Under the pieces are notes generated by a model that had not been told where the DNA came from, searched no databases, and saw only the letters and a program-made list of their open reading frames with translations. From Hypomesus transpacificus (taxonomy: Eukaryota; Chordata; Actinopteri; Osmeriformes; Osmeridae): DNA of 64,000 bases. The translations under genes and the position numbers were made by a program. Where the stretch lies: NCBI RefSeq assembly GCF_021917145.1, contig NC_061073.1:17456926-17520925 (forward strand), written 5' to 3'. Shown piece by piece: positions 63,568 through 64,000 of this stretch (its first letter is position 1; each line of letters begins with the position of its first letter).

Positions 63568-63659
63568 CTGAAAATAAAAGTAACGTAAACAACCATGCCT
63601 GAGTCATCTGACACTCGTAAAGAGCGCAGCATGGGACCTCTATGAAAATCAAGTGCTCT

Positions 63660-63935
63660 TATTGGCCCACACAGAGCCCTGCACAGAGCCCCGCACAGAG
63701 CCCCACACAGAGCCCCTCACAGAGCCCTGCACAGAGCCCTGCACAGAGCCCCACACAGAGCCCTGCACAGAGCCCCACACAGAGCCCTGCACAGAGCCCC
63801 ACACAGAGCCCTGCACAGAGCCCCACACAGAGCCCTGCACAGAGCCCCACACAGAGCCCTGCACAGAGCCCCACACAGAGCCCTGCACAGAGCCCCACAC
63901 AGAGCCCTGCACAGAGCCCCACACAGAGCCCTGCA
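63660..63935. repeat. 24-bp minisatellite (AGAGCCCTGCACAGAGCCCC)
   Basis: About eleven copies of a 24-bp unit in a ferry3 intron. Confidence 0.95.
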
Positions 63936-64000
63936 CAAGGCCAGGTAGCTGGTGGGGAATGTTCCCAGGCTGTGATGGCTTCGCTGACTCCACACTCAGG

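Noticed and set aside
63649-63993. Open frame of VWGSVQGS repeats as a ferry3 exon
   Set aside because: It reads a 24-bp minisatellite, has no match to the FERRY3 protein and lies between true exons.

Overview
The window is teleost fish nuclear DNA. The genes have introns with GT..AG boundaries, the intergenic DNA is full of (TG)n, (CT)n and (GA)n tracts and minisatellites, and there are tRNA-derived SINE tails of the fish 'GGATAAAAGCGTCTGCTAAATG' type and miniature DNA transposons. No bacterial-type operons occur. The exact species cannot be read from the sequence.

Five protein-coding genes can be assembled exon by exon, all with consistent splice phases. From left to right they are: the last two coding exons of cyclin D2 (ccnd2, +, 5623-10561) with a long AT-rich 3' UTR to about 14.5 kb; a complete six-exon tigar (+, 20086-21949); a complete three-exon fgf23 (-, 25496-24343); a complete three-exon fgf6 (-, 32382-29856); a complete five-exon slc45a3 (-, 42121-36539); and the last five coding exons of ferry3/C12orf4 (-, 63567-60145), which continues beyond the right edge. 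Order and strand of ccnd2, tigar, fgf23, fgf6 and ferry3 match human chromosome 12p13. slc45a3, which is on 1q32 in human, sits inside this block.

Between the genes: 1-5.6 kb is ccnd2 intron with dense low-complexity DNA, including a (GGGGCT)n-type repeat. At 14.8-19.46 kb there is a near-perfect 4.66-kb palindrome, apparently a mobile element with about 2-kb inverted arms, a TA flank at each end and a 0.6-kb spacer. At 42-60 kb lies a gene-poor stretch with a 1.2-kb 16-bp minisatellite, a PIF/Harbinger-like MITE with a TTA target duplication, and a 76-bp palindromic MITE-like element. The ferry3 introns hold three large minisatellites. One of them, with a 21-bp unit, is open in the ferry3 reading frame straight through the splice donor of the penultimate exon.

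The genes do not form one pathway. The block is an old linked group of growth and metabolism genes: a cell-cycle cyclin, a fructose-2,6-bisphosphatase-like enzyme, an endocrine FGF for phosphate balance, a muscle-type paracrine FGF, a sugar/H+ transporter of the MFS class, and a Rab5-effector subunit for endosomal mRNA transport.
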